A stretch of 64,000 bases of DNA from an uncultured Oscillospiraceae bacterium (lineage in GTDB: Bacteria > Bacillota > Clostridia > Oscillospirales > Oscillospiraceae). The translations under genes were made by a program, and so were the position numbers. This document shows positions 34,862 through 45,311 of this stretch, in pieces; the first letter of the stretch is position 1, and the number at the start of each line of letters is the position of its first letter. The stretch is from NCBI GenBank assembly GCA_934589705.1, contig CAKTOH010000003.1, positions 101,608 to 165,607 on the forward strand, read 5' to 3'. Below the pieces are notes generated by a model. It worked only from the letters and a program-made list of their open reading frames with translations. It ran no database searches and was not told where the DNA came from.

Positions 34862-35287
34862 ATGCCTACTTTTAATCAGCTGGTTCGTTCCGGCCGTCAG
34901 CAGGTCAGCTACAAGTCCACCGCTCCCGCTCTGCAGAGAGGTCTGAACACTCTGGAGAACAAGGCTACCAACCTGCCTTCCCCCCAGAAGCGCGGCGTGT
35001 GCACTGCTGTGCGTACCACCACCCCCAAGAAGCCTAACTCCGCCCTGCGGAAGATCGCCCGTGTGCGTCTGACCAATGGTATGGAAGTTTCCGCTTACAT
35101 TCCCGGTGTTGGCCACAACCTGCAGGAGCACTCTGTGGTTCTGATCCGCGGCGGTCGTGTTAAGGACCTTCCCGGTGTGCGTTACCACATCATCCGCGGC
35201 ACTCTGGATACCCAGGGCGTGCAGAACCGGATGCAGTCCCGTTCCAAGTACGGTGCCAAGCGTCCCAAGGCCGGCAAGAAGAAGTAA
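34862..35287 (+). CDS. rpsL: 30S ribosomal protein S12
   Basis: 141 residues. S12 lies at the decoding centre; the universally conserved [18 protein letters not shown] (streptomycin-site lysine) and [20 protein letters not shown] are present. The start is preceded by AAAGGAGA. An upstream in-frame open region is overlap with the L7Ae-like gene and not part of S12. Confidence 0.98.
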   Translation: MPTFNQLVRSGRQQVSYKSTAPALQRGLNTLENKATNLPSPQKRGVCTAVRTTTPKKPNSALRKIARVRLTNGMEVSAYIPGVGHNLQEHSVVLIRGGRVKDLPGVRYHIIRGTLDTQGVQNRMQSRSKYGAKRPKAGKKK

Positions 35288-35385
35288 TTTTTCTGCTGCC
35301 AAACTTTAACTGACTCCATGCCCTTTCGCAAGGCATCGCCTTGCCAAGAAGGTTTTATATAGATGAAACCTCTGGCCAGGCACAA

Positions 35386-35402
35386 CGAAAGTTACACTTT
35401 CG
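35386..35402 (+). promoter_or_regulatory. Small hairpin in the rpsL-rpsG spacer
   Basis: CGAAAGT TAC ACTTTCG, within an unusually long 156-nt spacer between rpsL and rpsG. It could be an S7 autoregulatory site or part of an internal promoter (TATAAT at about 35420); neither is shown. Confidence 0.35.
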
Positions 35403-35443
35403 AGTACCGATGAAATCATTATAATATGAAGGAGGGAAGCAAA

Positions 35444-35914
35444 GTGCCCAGAAGAGGTAATGTTCCCAAGAGAGAGGTCCTTCCGGATCCTAATTACAAT
35501 TCCGTTCTGGTTACCAAGCTCGTAAACAGCATCATGCTGGACGGCAAGAAGGGTGTTGCCCAGAAGGTCGTTTATGGTGCGTTTGAAATTGTCGAGAACA
35601 AGACCGGCAAGAACGGTCTGGAAGTCTTCCAGCAGGCCATGGAAAACATCATGCCCGCTGTGGAGCTGAAGGCCCGCCGGGTGGGCGGCGCCACCTACCA
35701 GGTGCCCATCGAAGTCCGCCCCGACCGTCGTCAGACCCTGGGTCTGCGGTGGATCACCCTGTACAGCCGGAGCCGCAGCGAGAACACCATGAAGGAGCGG
35801 CTGGCCGCTGAGATCATGGACGCCGCCAACAACACCGGCGCGTCTGTGAAGAAGCGCGAGGACGTCCACAAGATGGCCGAAGCCAACAAGGCCTTCGCCC
35901 ATTTCCGCTGGTAA
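35444..35914 (+). CDS. rpsG: 30S ribosomal protein S7
   Basis: 156 residues from GTG, preceded by AAGGAGG. S7 nucleates the 30S head. The sequence [40 protein letters not shown] and [20 protein letters not shown] is standard. An in-frame ATG six codons upstream overlaps the ribosome binding site and is unlikely. Confidence 0.97.
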   Translation: MPRRGNVPKREVLPDPNYNSVLVTKLVNSIMLDGKKGVAQKVVYGAFEIVENKTGKNGLEVFQQAMENIMPAVELKARRVGGATYQVPIEVRPDRRQTLGLRWITLYSRSRSENTMKERLAAEIMDAANNTGASVKKREDVHKMAEANKAFAHFRW

Positions 35915-35929
35915 TCAAGGAGAGAATCA

Positions 35930-38008
<2,079 letters not shown>

Positions 38009-38081
38009 TGTGATTCCCTGGCGGGGAGAGTTCTTCCCGCCGGAATTACAGATATTTTCCGGGAAATTTCAAAAATTTCTC

Positions 38082-38110
38082 TTGTGTTTCCGCGGCAATT
38101 GTAGTATGAT
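38082..38110 (+). promoter_or_regulatory. Separate promoter of tuf
   Basis: TTGTGT (38082-38087), 17-bp spacer, TATGAT (38105-38110), in the 179-nt fusA-tuf spacer. Confidence 0.65.
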
Positions 38111-38187
38111 GTACTCAATGTGCGGGATGGCACAAACCTAAGTTGTTAATTAAACTTTACAATCATTAACTAGGAGGAATATTTCAA

Positions 38188-39390
38188 ATGGCAAAGCAGA
38201 AGTTTGAGAGAAATAAGCCCCACGTTAACATTGGCACCATCGGCCACGTTGACCACGGCAAGACCACTCTGACCGCCGCTATCACCAAGTATCTGGCTCT
38301 GAAGGGTCAGGCCGCCTTCGAGGACTACGCTTCCATCGATAAGGCTCCCGAAGAGAAGGCTCGTGGTATCACGATCAACACCGCTCACGTTGAGTACGAG
38401 ACCGACAAGCGTCACTACGCTCACGTTGACTGCCCGGGTCACGCTGACTATATCAAGAACATGATCACCGGTGCTGCTCAGATGGACGGCGCTATCCTGG
38501 TTATCGCTGCTACCGACGGCCCCATGGCTCAGACCCGTGAGCACCTGCTGCTGGCCCGTCAGGTCGGCGTGCCCTATATCGTTGTGTTCCTGAACAAGTG
38601 CGATCAGGTTGACGATGAGGAGCTGCTGGAGCTGGTCGAGATGGAAGTCCGCGAGACCCTGAACGAGTACGACTTCCCCGGCGACGACACCCCCATCATC
38701 AAGGGTTCCGCTCTGAACGCTCTGGTTTCCGAGTCCAAGGATCCCGAGGCTCCCGAGTATGCCTGCATCAAGGAGCTGATGGACGCTGTTGACTCCTATA
38801 TCCCCACTCCTGACCGTAAGGCTGACCAGCCCTTCCTGATGCCCGTTGAGGACGTGTTCACCATCTCCGGCCGTGGCACCGTTGCTACCGGTCGTGTGGA
38901 GCGTGGTATCGTCAAGAAGAACGAGCCCGTTGAGATCGTTGGCCTGAAGGAAGAGAAGACTCCCACTGTCGTTACCGACATTGAGATGTTCCACAAGCTG
39001 CTGGACTACGCAGAAGCCGGCGACAACATCGGCGCTCTGCTGCGTGGTGTTGACAAGAAGAACGTGGAGCGTGGCCAGGTTCTCTGCAAGCCCGGTTCCA
39101 TCCATCCTCACACCAAGTTCTCCGGCCAGGTTTACGTCCTGTCCAAGGAAGAAGGCGGCCGTCATACTCCCTTCTTCAACAACTATCGTCCTCAGTTCTA
39201 CTTCCGTACCACTGACGTGACCGGCATCATCTCCCTGCCCGAAGGCGTTGAGATGTGCATGCCCGGCGATAACGTTGTGATGAACGTTGAGCTGATCACC
39301 CCCATCGCTATCGAGAAGGGTCTGCGTTTCGCTATCCGCGAGGGCGGCCGTACCGTCGGTTCCGGTGTTGTCACCGAGGTTGCTGAATAA
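38188..39390 (+). CDS. tuf: Elongation factor Tu
   Basis: 400 residues; delivers aminoacyl-tRNA to the ribosome. G1 [14 protein letters not shown], switch [22 protein letters not shown] and NKCD are present, as are [15 protein letters not shown] and the C-terminal [13 protein letters not shown] strong TAGGAGGA ribosome binding site precedes the ATG. Codon choice is strongly biased, as expected for a very highly expressed gene. Only copy seen in the window. Confidence 0.98.
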   Translation: MAKQKFERNKPHVNIGTIGHVDHGKTTLTAAITKYLALKGQAAFEDYASIDKAPEEKARGITINTAHVEYETDKRHYAHVDCPGHADYIKNMITGAAQMDGAILVIAATDGPMAQTREHLLLARQVGVPYIVVFLNKCDQVDDEELLELVEMEVRETLNEYDFPGDDTPIIKGSALNALVSESKDPEAPEYACIKELMDAVDSYIPTPDRKADQPFLMPVEDVFTISGRGTVATGRVERGIVKKNEPVEIVGLKEEKTPTVVTDIEMFHKLLDYAEAGDNIGALLRGVDKKNVERGQVLCKPGSIHPHTKFSGQVYVLSKEEGGRHTPFFNNYRPQFYFRTTDVTGIISLPEGVEMCMPGDNVVMNVELITPIAIEKGLRFAIREGGRTVGSGVVTEVAE

Positions 39391-39416
39391 TTTTCAGTCG
39401 CTTTTTGACACAATTG

Positions 39417-39446
39417 CGCCCCAGGCTTTTGCCTGGGGCGTTTTTT
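39417..39446 (+). terminator. Intrinsic terminator after tuf
   Basis: CGCCCCAGGC TTTT GCCTGGGGCG followed by TTTTTT; ends the str transcription unit. Confidence 0.92.
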
Positions 39447-39454
39447 GCGTGCTC

Positions 39455-39584
39455 AAGCCTTCCCCTGAGTGGGAAAGGCGGCTCGAAGAGCCGGATGAGG
39501 TCGCTGTGTTGATCCTTCATATAGCCACCACATAACGCATGTCATTACGAACCAGTGACCGATGTCACTGGTGTGGCAATCCGT
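39455..39584. repeat. Composite intergenic repeat, copy 6
   Basis: AAGCCTTCCCCTGAGTGGGA then GGCGGCTCGAAGAGCCGGAT, then CATGTCATTACGAACCAGTG and ending TCACTGGTGTGGCAATCCGT. Lies between tuf and rnpB. Confidence 0.75.
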
Positions 39585-39632
39585 CCTCTTTTCTCATGCC
39601 GAAAGTGAGCAGTGAAGAGTGAATTGTGAATA

Positions 39633-39679
39633 GTTGCCAAAAAGCACCCCATCGGTAGGATGGGGTGCTTTTTGGCAAC
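39633..39679 (-). terminator. Intrinsic terminator of rnpB (bidirectional)
   Basis: GTTGCCAAAAAGCACCCC and its complement form an 18-bp stem around a 11-nt loop; A and T runs within the stem make it functional on either strand. It directly abuts the 3' end of rnpB. Confidence 0.85.
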
Positions 39680-40014
39680 GCAGGTCTATAAGCCGGGTTC
39701 TGTCTTGACAGCCATCTATCTAGCCCCGCGGTTGCCCGCGGGATCAAGCCGCCTCCTCGGGACGGTCGGGCGAACCTATGTCCCTCCACGGCGTTGCTCC
39801 GGGATAGAGTTTACAGCACCCACATGTCTCCATGGGGCGGGTGCGCTCTTACCGCACCTTTTCACTATGACCGGCAAGCCGGCTACATCTCTCTGTTGCA
39901 CTTGTCCTGAGGTTACCCTCGGCGGGCGTTACCCGTTATCCCTGCCCTGTGGAGCCCGGACTTTCCTCATCCGCAGCCTTTCGGCTTGCGTCCGCGGCTG
40001 TCCGACCTGGTCGC
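39680..40014 (-). ncRNA. rnpB: RNase P RNA (bacterial class A)
   Basis: About 335 nt on the minus strand; the catalytic RNA that matures tRNA 5' ends. Landmarks: GATGAGGAAAGTCCGGGCTC near the 5' end (P4 5' strand region), CGAGGGTAACCTCAGG, GTGAAAAGGTGCGGTAAGAG with CGC following, GGGTGCTGTAAACTC, and the 3' block ACAGAACCCGGCTTATAG. The 5' end is set by a consensus promoter with predicted start near 40014; the 3' end is set by the adjoining terminator and is approximate by a few bases. Confidence 0.96.
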
Positions 40015-40020
40015 GGGGAT

Positions 40021-40049
40021 ATTGTAACCCATGAAGAGCGAATTGTCAA
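40021..40049 (-). promoter_or_regulatory. Promoter of rnpB
   Basis: On the minus strand TTGACA (40049-40044), 17-bp spacer, TACAAT (40026-40021). Confidence 0.88.
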
Positions 40050-40055
40050 ATACCC

Positions 40056-40084
40056 TTGAAAAATCTTTTGGAAGTCGCTATACT
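40056..40084 (+). promoter_or_regulatory. Promoter of murD-ispD-ispF
   Basis: TTGAAA (40056-40061), 17-bp spacer, TATACT (40079-40084), divergent from the rnpB promoter with -35 boxes only 6 bp apart. Confidence 0.8.
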
Positions 40085-40117
40085 GTAGATAATCTTTGAT
40101 TAAGCGAGGAATGGCAA

Positions 40118-41479
40118 ATGTCAGATCGGTTTACGCAGTATTTTCACTCTCTGATGGACAAAAAAATCGCGGTGTTAGGTTTGGGGGTCAGCAATCGGCC
40201 TCTGGTGCGGCTGCTGCTGGATTTCGGCTGTCAGGTCACAGGCTGTGACAAAACCCCCCGGGAAAAGCTGGACGGGGAGGTGCTGGAGCTGGAAAAGGCG
40301 GGCTGTGCTCTGCATGTCGGGGAAGATTACCTGGACGGCGTGGAGGCGGACGTGGTTTTCCGCACCCCGGGAATGCACCCGGCGAACCCGGCCATTCAGG
40401 CTCTGGTCAGCCGGGGCGCTCAGGTCACCAGCGAGATGGAGGTTTTCTTCGAGGTCTGCCCCTGTACCATCCTGGCGGTGACCGGCTCCGACGGAAAAAC
40501 CACCACCACCACCCTGGTCTCCGAAATGCTGAAAGCCGAGGGGAAAACCGTCTGGCTGGGGGGCAACATCGGCACGCCCCTGCTGCCTCTGGCGCGGCAG
40601 ATGAAGCCCTCGGATTTTGCGGTGGTGGAGCTCAGCTCCTTCCAGCTCATGGACATGAAGCGCAGTCCCGCCCGGGCGGTGATTACCAATCTGGCTCCCA
40701 ATCACCTGGATATCCACAAGGACATGGCGGAATATATCCAGGCGAAAACCAACATTTTCCGCTATCAGGATGAAAACGGCATCCTGATTCTCAACGCCGA
40801 CAACCCCATCACCGCCGCCTTCCGGGGCAACGGCAAGACGCTCTTCTTCTCCCGGCAGAAGGAAGCGGACGTGTGCCTGACAGACGGTGTGATCTGCCGC
40901 CATGGGGAAAAAGTGCTGAAGGCTTCGGAGATCCTGATTCCCGGAGTACATAATGTGGAAAACTACATGGCTGCCATCGCCATGGTGGACGGCCTGGTAA
41001 GTGACGAGACCATCCGGCAGGTGGCGAGAACCTTTGGCGGCGTGGAGCATCGGATTGAGCTGGTGCGCGTTAAGGACGGGGTGCGGTTCTATAACGACTC
41101 CATCGCCTCCAGCCCCAGCCGTACCATTGCCGGTCTGCGCAGCTTCCCCGAGAAGGTGATTCTCATTGCCGGCGGCTACGACAAGCACATTCCCTATGAC
41201 GTGCTGGGGCCGGAGATCTGCGCCCATGTGAAGAAGCTGTTCCTGGGCGGCGCTACCGGGGAAAAAATCCGGCAGGCGGTGATTTCCTGCCCGGAGTACG
41301 ACCCCAATACCCTGGAAATCACGGACTGCGGCAGCTTTGAGCCGGCGGTTCGGGCGGCGGCAGCGGCGGCAAAGGCAGGGGATGTGGTGCTGATGAGCCC
41401 CGCCAGCGCGGCCTTTGATCAGTTCAAGAACTTTATGGTTCGGGGCGATTTCTACAAGAAACTGGTGAAGGAGCTGTGA
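40118..41479 (+). CDS. murD: UDP-N-acetylmuramoyl-L-alanine:D-glutamate ligase
   Basis: 453 residues; cytoplasmic peptidoglycan precursor synthesis, adding D-Glu with ATP. N-terminal Rossmann-type domain (KIAVLGLGVSNRPLVRLLLD), Mur-ligase P-loop VTGSDGKTTTTTLVSEML (about 120-137), NLAPNHLDIHKDMAEYIQAK and the C-terminal domain with VRFYNDSIASSPSRTIAGL and GGYDKHIPYDVL. Overlaps the region before ispD, so cell-wall and isoprenoid supply are co-transcribed. Confidence 0.96.
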   Translation: MSDRFTQYFHSLMDKKIAVLGLGVSNRPLVRLLLDFGCQVTGCDKTPREKLDGEVLELEKAGCALHVGEDYLDGVEADVVFRTPGMHPANPAIQALVSRGAQVTSEMEVFFEVCPCTILAVTGSDGKTTTTTLVSEMLKAEGKTVWLGGNIGTPLLPLARQMKPSDFAVVELSSFQLMDMKRSPARAVITNLAPNHLDIHKDMAEYIQAKTNIFRYQDENGILILNADNPITAAFRGNGKTLFFSRQKEADVCLTDGVICRHGEKVLKASEILIPGVHNVENYMAAIAMVDGLVSDETIRQVARTFGGVEHRIELVRVKDGVRFYNDSIASSPSRTIAGLRSFPEKVILIAGGYDKHIPYDVLGPEICAHVKKLFLGGATGEKIRQAVISCPEYDPNTLEITDCGSFEPAVRAAAAAAKAGDVVLMSPASAAFDQFKNFMVRGDFYKKLVKEL

Positions 41480-41481
41480 GT

Positions 41482-42204
41482 ATGGACGTGACGAAACTGA
41501 CCCGCCCGGCCCGGAAGCTTCTGCCCCTGAAAACCTGCGGGGCGGTGATCGTGGCCGCAGGCAGCGCCTCCCGGATGGGGGGCATCGACAAGGTGATGGC
41601 ACCTCTGGGAGGCGAGCCCATGATCGTCCGTACCGTCCGGGCTTTCCAGAACTGCGATGCCATTGCTTCCATCGTCATTGTCACCCGGGAGGATTTGATT
41701 CGACCCATTTCCGGCCTGTGCCGGGACATGAGCAAGGTCACCGCCGTGGTCTGCGGGGGAAGCAGCCGTCAGGAGTCGGTGCATCTGGGGCTGAACGCTC
41801 TGCCCAAGGGCACCAAGCTGGCCGCCGTCCACGACGGGGCCCGGCCTCTGGTTTCCTGGCAGGTCATTGACCGGGTCGTCCGGGCGGCCAACACCTACGG
41901 CGGGGCGGCTCCGGCCATTGCGGTGAAGGACACCATCAAGGTGGTGAAGGGCGGCCTGGTGGAATCCACCCCCGATCGGGCCAGCTTACAGGCGGTGCAG
42001 ACCCCTCAGGTTTTCGACTTTGACCTGCTCCGGGGTGCCCTGAAAAAGGCGGAGGAAGACAAGACGCAGGTCACTGACGACTGCTCCGCCGTAGAGCGGC
42101 TGGGCATGAAAATCAAAATCGTGGAGGGGGACGAGCGGAATCTGAAGGTCACCACCCCCATGGATTTGAAAATTGCGGAGCTGCTATTGGAGGAAACAAA
42201 ATGA
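41482..42204 (+). CDS. ispD: 2-C-methyl-D-erythritol 4-phosphate cytidylyltransferase
   Basis: 240 residues. Third step of the MEP isoprenoid pathway (MEP + CTP to CDP-ME). Nucleotide-binding [20 protein letters not shown], then [20 protein letters not shown] and the C-terminal [22 protein letters not shown] 41482 lies 8 nt from AAGGAG; a GTG at 41476 overlapping the murD stop is the alternative. The gene ends in an ATGA overlap with ispF. Confidence 0.95.
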   Translation: MDVTKLTRPARKLLPLKTCGAVIVAAGSASRMGGIDKVMAPLGGEPMIVRTVRAFQNCDAIASIVIVTREDLIRPISGLCRDMSKVTAVVCGGSSRQESVHLGLNALPKGTKLAAVHDGARPLVSWQVIDRVVRAANTYGGAAPAIAVKDTIKVVKGGLVESTPDRASLQAVQTPQVFDFDLLRGALKKAEEDKTQVTDDCSAVERLGMKIKIVEGDERNLKVTTPMDLKIAELLLEETK

Positions 42205-42674
42205 GAATCGGACACGGATATGACGTACACCGGCTGGTGGAGGGACGGGACCTGATCCTGGGCGGGGTAAAAATCCCTTACGAGAAGGGCCTGCTGGGAC
42301 ATTCCGACGCGGATGTGCTGCTCCATGCGGTGTCCGATGCCCTGCTGGGGGCGGCGGGCCTGGGGGATATCGGCCGCCATTTCCCGGATACCGACCCCCA
42401 ATACAAGGGGGCGGACTCTTTGGAGCTTTTGCGGCAGGTGTACCGGAAAATTTCGGAAAAGGGCTACCGGGTGGGGAACATCGACGTGACCATGATCGCC
42501 CAGAGGCCGAAATTGAAGGATTATATTCCGCAGATGCAGGCGAATATCGCCGCCGCTGTGGGGACGGCACCTGACCGGGTGAACGTGAAGGCCACCACCG
42601 AGGAAAAGCTGGGCTTCACCGGCACCGGCGAGGGCATGTCCTGCCACGCGGTGTGCTTATTGGAGGAAATTTGA
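42201..42674 (+). CDS. ispF: 2-C-methyl-D-erythritol 2,4-cyclodiphosphate synthase
   Basis: 157 residues, standard length. Cyclises CDP-ME 2-phosphate. [10 protein letters not shown] (zinc ligands Asp/His), [32 protein letters not shown] and [20 protein letters not shown] are all conserved. Translationally coupled to ispD; ispE is not nearby. Confidence 0.97.
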   Translation: MRIGHGYDVHRLVEGRDLILGGVKIPYEKGLLGHSDADVLLHAVSDALLGAAGLGDIGRHFPDTDPQYKGADSLELLRQVYRKISEKGYRVGNIDVTMIAQRPKLKDYIPQMQANIAAAVGTAPDRVNVKATTEEKLGFTGTGEGMSCHAVCLLEEI

Positions 42675-42675
42675 G

Positions 42676-42706
42676 AAAAGGCGCAGGGGAGACCCTGCGC
42701 CTTTTT
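42676..42706 (+). terminator. Intrinsic terminator after ispF
   Basis: AAAAGGCGCAGGG GAGA CCCTGCGCCTTTTT; classic A-stem-T form directly after the stop. Confidence 0.92.
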
Positions 42707-42732
42707 CGTATGTTAGAAAGTCTGGGAATACC

Positions 42733-42862
42733 TTGTCATTGCGAACCAGTGACCGATGTCACTGGTGTGGCAATCCGCATCTCCATAAAATGGTCTGAAA
42801 ATAAGTATTTTTAGGAAAACGGATTGCCACACCAGCGTGCGCGCTGGTTCGCAATGACGGCA
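42733..42862. repeat. Composite intergenic repeat, copy 7 (simple inverted form)
   Basis: CTTGTCATTGCGAACCAGTG...CACTGGTGTGGCAATCCG, then GGATTGCCACACCAGCGTGC...GCTGGTTCGCAATGAC. This copy shows the basic unit as two facing half-elements without the GGGAAGG module. Confidence 0.78.
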
Positions 42863-42970
42863 TTTTTGTAAGCCTGCCCCATTCCTCAAAAGCCTTAAAG
42901 AGGGTAGATTTGTCTGCCCGCACACGAAATATGCCGGAAAGACATACACTGGCTCAGGGAGGGAATGGGA

Positions 42971-43219
42971 ATGCGAGTATATTATCTTTCGTTCCGGTCT
43001 GTGACCTTCGGGCAGCAGGCGGAACGGCTGCTGCGAAGCGCCGGGTTTTCCTGTAGTCTCCGGCGGTCGCCCCGGTGGATGGAGGAGCAGGGCTGCGGGT
43101 ATGCCCTGCGTCTGCGGACAGAAGAGATCGACCCGGTGACCCGGCTTCTGCGGGATCGTCAGATCCCCATGCGCCGGGTGTACGTCCAGAGTGCCGACGG
43201 GAAAATGGTGGAAGTATGA
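42971..43219 (+). CDS. DUF3343 family protein (putative Se/S carrier-like)
   Basis: 82 residues. Matches the small DUF3343 family: RVYYLSFRSVTFGQQAERLL, AGFSCSLRRSPRWMEEQGCG, YALRL. The conserved mid-protein CGYALRL cysteine is proposed in this family as a sulfur/selenium relay (family knowledge). ATG 42971 is about 9 nt from AGGGAGG; ATG 42965 is too close. It overlaps the next gene (ATGA), a cysteine desulfurase-like enzyme, a pairing that supports chalcogen transfer. Confidence 0.85.
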   Translation: MRVYYLSFRSVTFGQQAERLLRSAGFSCSLRRSPRWMEEQGCGYALRLRTEEIDPVTRLLRDRQIPMRRVYVQSADGKMVEV

Positions 43220-44319
43220 TCTATCTGGATTATGGAGCCACCTCCTTTCACAAGCCAGCCGCCGTTTACCGGGCAGTGGAGCGGGCCATGCGCACCTGCG
43301 CCAATCCCGGTCGGGGCGGCTACGAGCCTGCCATGCGGGCTGCGGAAACGGTGTACGACTGCCGGGAGGCGGCGGGAAAGCTGTTTTCCTGCAAGCCGGA
43401 GCAGGTGGTGCTCACCACCTCCTGCACCCACGGACTGAACCTGGCTATCCGGTCGATCGTCAAGCCCGGGGACACGGTGGTGGTCACGGGCTTTGAGCAC
43501 AACGCGGTGATGCGCCCCCTGTACGCCCTGAATGCCCAGGTGCGCATTGCCGGACGGCGGCTGTTCGACTGGGACGATACCCTGACCCAGTTCGAAAATG
43601 CCTTGCAGGGGGCGGACGCGGCGGTGTTCACCCATGTGTCCAACGTGTTTGGTTATATCCTGCCGGTGGGGGAGATGGCGGCCATGTGCCGGAGCCGGGG
43701 AATCCCCTTCGTTCTGGACGCGGCGCAGTCTGCCGGCACGCTGCCGGTGAATTTCCGGGAGCTGGGGGCGGATTTCGTGGCCATGCCCGGTCACAAGGGG
43801 CTGCTGGGCCCCCAGGGAACGGGACTGCTGCTGTGCGGCCGGCCGGGAACGCCCTTGCTCTACGGCGGAACCGGCACGCAGTCACTATCCCGGGAAATGC
43901 CGGAGGAGCTGCCGGAGCGGCTGGAGCCGGGAACCCTGAATGTGCCGGGTTACGCGGGTCTGACCCAGGGTCTTCGCTACCTGAACCGGGTGGGAACCGA
44001 AGGAGGCTTCCGGCGGGAGCAGGGTCTTGCCGAGCGCTGTGCCCACGGCTTGATTCGCCAGGGCTTCCGGGTCTTTGCCGGGCCTCACCAGGGAGCCACG
44101 GTGTCCTTTGTGCCGTCCGTGGACTGCGAGACGGGGGCGGAGATTCTGGCCGGGCAGGGCTTTGCCCTGCGGGCCGGGCTGCACTGCGCCCCTCTGGCCC
44201 ACGAAAGCGCGGGGACCCTTTCCACCGGCACGATCCGGGTGAGCCTGGGGTACGACACCACCCCGGGGGAAATCGATGGTTTTCTCCGGGCAACAGCCAA
44301 AATCCGAGGAAATCGGTAA
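43216..44319 (+). CDS. Class V aminotransferase, cysteine desulfurase/selenocysteine lyase-like
   Basis: 367 residues. PLP enzyme that would release sulfur or selenium from (seleno)cysteine as an enzyme persulfide. MIYLDYGATSFHKPAAVYRA at the N-terminus, TSCTHGLNLAIRSI, the Schiff-base lysine in MPGHKGLLGPQGTGLLL, and the catalytic cysteine loop RAGLHCAPLAHESAGT (CsdA/SufS type). ATG 43216 overlaps the DUF3343 stop. No selD, selA or yedF is nearby, so sulfur versus selenium cannot be decided. Confidence 0.88.
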   Translation: MIYLDYGATSFHKPAAVYRAVERAMRTCANPGRGGYEPAMRAAETVYDCREAAGKLFSCKPEQVVLTTSCTHGLNLAIRSIVKPGDTVVVTGFEHNAVMRPLYALNAQVRIAGRRLFDWDDTLTQFENALQGADAAVFTHVSNVFGYILPVGEMAAMCRSRGIPFVLDAAQSAGTLPVNFRELGADFVAMPGHKGLLGPQGTGLLLCGRPGTPLLYGGTGTQSLSREMPEELPERLEPGTLNVPGYAGLTQGLRYLNRVGTEGGFRREQGLAERCAHGLIRQGFRVFAGPHQGATVSFVPSVDCETGAEILAGQGFALRAGLHCAPLAHESAGTLSTGTIRVSLGYDTTPGEIDGFLRATAKIRGNR

Positions 44320-44342
44320 TAAAATTTTTACAGAAATGTCTA

Positions 44343-44371
44343 TTGCCATCGGCGGAACAATCCGCTATAAT
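44343..44371 (+). promoter_or_regulatory. Promoter of the cdaA operon
   Basis: TTGCCA (44343-44348), 17-bp spacer, TATAAT (44366-44371), about 75 nt upstream of cdaA. Confidence 0.75.
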
Positions 44372-44447
44372 AGAACAGATAATAGGTAAGTGTACGGTGC
44401 GGAGTATGTCCGCGGCGAATTTGCGCAAAAAGGGGCTTGATGGGAAG

Positions 44448-45311
44448 ATGAATCTGATTTCGCAGATACAGGGGATGAAATGGTCAGACTACCTGGATAT
44501 TCTGGTCGTGGCGTTCCTGGTCTATAAATTGCTTCCGCTTCTCCGGACGCCCCACATCATGCGCCTGGCACGGACGGTGGTTGCGCTGGTGGCAATTTCC
44601 TGGGTCACCAGCCTGCTGAAGCTGTACACGGTGAACTGGATTCTCAATCAGTTCCTGGCCATCGGCCTGCTGGCCTTCGTGGTGCTGTTCCAGCCGGAGC
44701 TGCGGCGGATGCTGGATCACCTGGGGAACGTAAAGCTGTCGAAGTTTTTCGGAACCACCCGGCCGGTGCAGGAAATCCAGACGGTGGTTTCCCAGACCGT
44801 GAAGGCCTGCGAGATCATGAGCCGGGAGAAGGTGGGGGCGCTGATCGTCTTTGCCCGGGAGCAGCGGCTGGATGATTACGGGAAGACCGGCACCACCATT
44901 GATGCCCAGGTTTCCGACCAGCTGATCCGGAATATTTTCTTCAAAAATTCCCCGCTCCACGACGGCGCCATGATCATCCGGGACGACCGGATCGCGGCAG
45001 CCGGCTGTGTGCTGCCCCTGAGCAGCAATGAGAAGCTGCCCCCGGAGCTGGGCACCCGACACCGGGCGGGCGTTGGCATGAGCGAGGCAACGGATGCCTT
45101 GGTCATTATCGTGTCCGAGGAGAGCGGCGACATTTCCGTGGCCAAGGGCGGTATGCTCAAGCGGTCTTTGGAGGTAGCTACTCTGGACAGGCTCCTGCGC
45201 CAGGAGCTGTGCGACAACACCCAGCCGCCGATGGAGGACAATTTCCCTGCCCAGATGCTGAAGAAGCTCTCCGGCAAGGCAAAGGAGGAGAAGGGCTATG
45301 GGAAAAAATAA
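44448..45311 (+). CDS. cdaA: Diadenylate cyclase CdaA (c-di-AMP synthase)
   Basis: 287 residues. Makes the essential second messenger c-di-AMP, which governs potassium and osmotic balance. Three membrane helices (about 15-85) precede the DAC domain with KNSPLHDGAMIIRDDRIAAA (DGA motif) and LGTRHRAGVGMSEATDAL (RHR motif). ATG 44448 follows AGGGGCTTGATGGGAAG; a longer upstream frame runs back into the desulfurase gene and is not used. It overlaps cdaR by 14 nt. Confidence 0.95.
   Translation: MNLISQIQGMKWSDYLDILVVAFLVYKLLPLLRTPHIMRLARTVVALVAISWVTSLLKLYTVNWILNQFLAIGLLAFVVLFQPELRRMLDHLGNVKLSKFFGTTRPVQEIQTVVSQTVKACEIMSREKVGALIVFAREQRLDDYGKTGTTIDAQVSDQLIRNIFFKNSPLHDGAMIIRDDRIAAAGCVLPLSSNEKLPPELGTRHRAGVGMSEATDALVIIVSEESGDISVAKGGMLKRSLEVATLDRLLRQELCDNTQPPMEDNFPAQMLKKLSGKAKEEKGYGKK

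Noticed and set aside
43686..44447. 254-codon in-frame extension upstream of cdaA
   Set aside because: It overlaps the desulfurase gene out of frame, gives Gly/Arg/Pro-rich nonsense and lacks a ribosome binding site; CdaA family proteins start at the chosen ATG.
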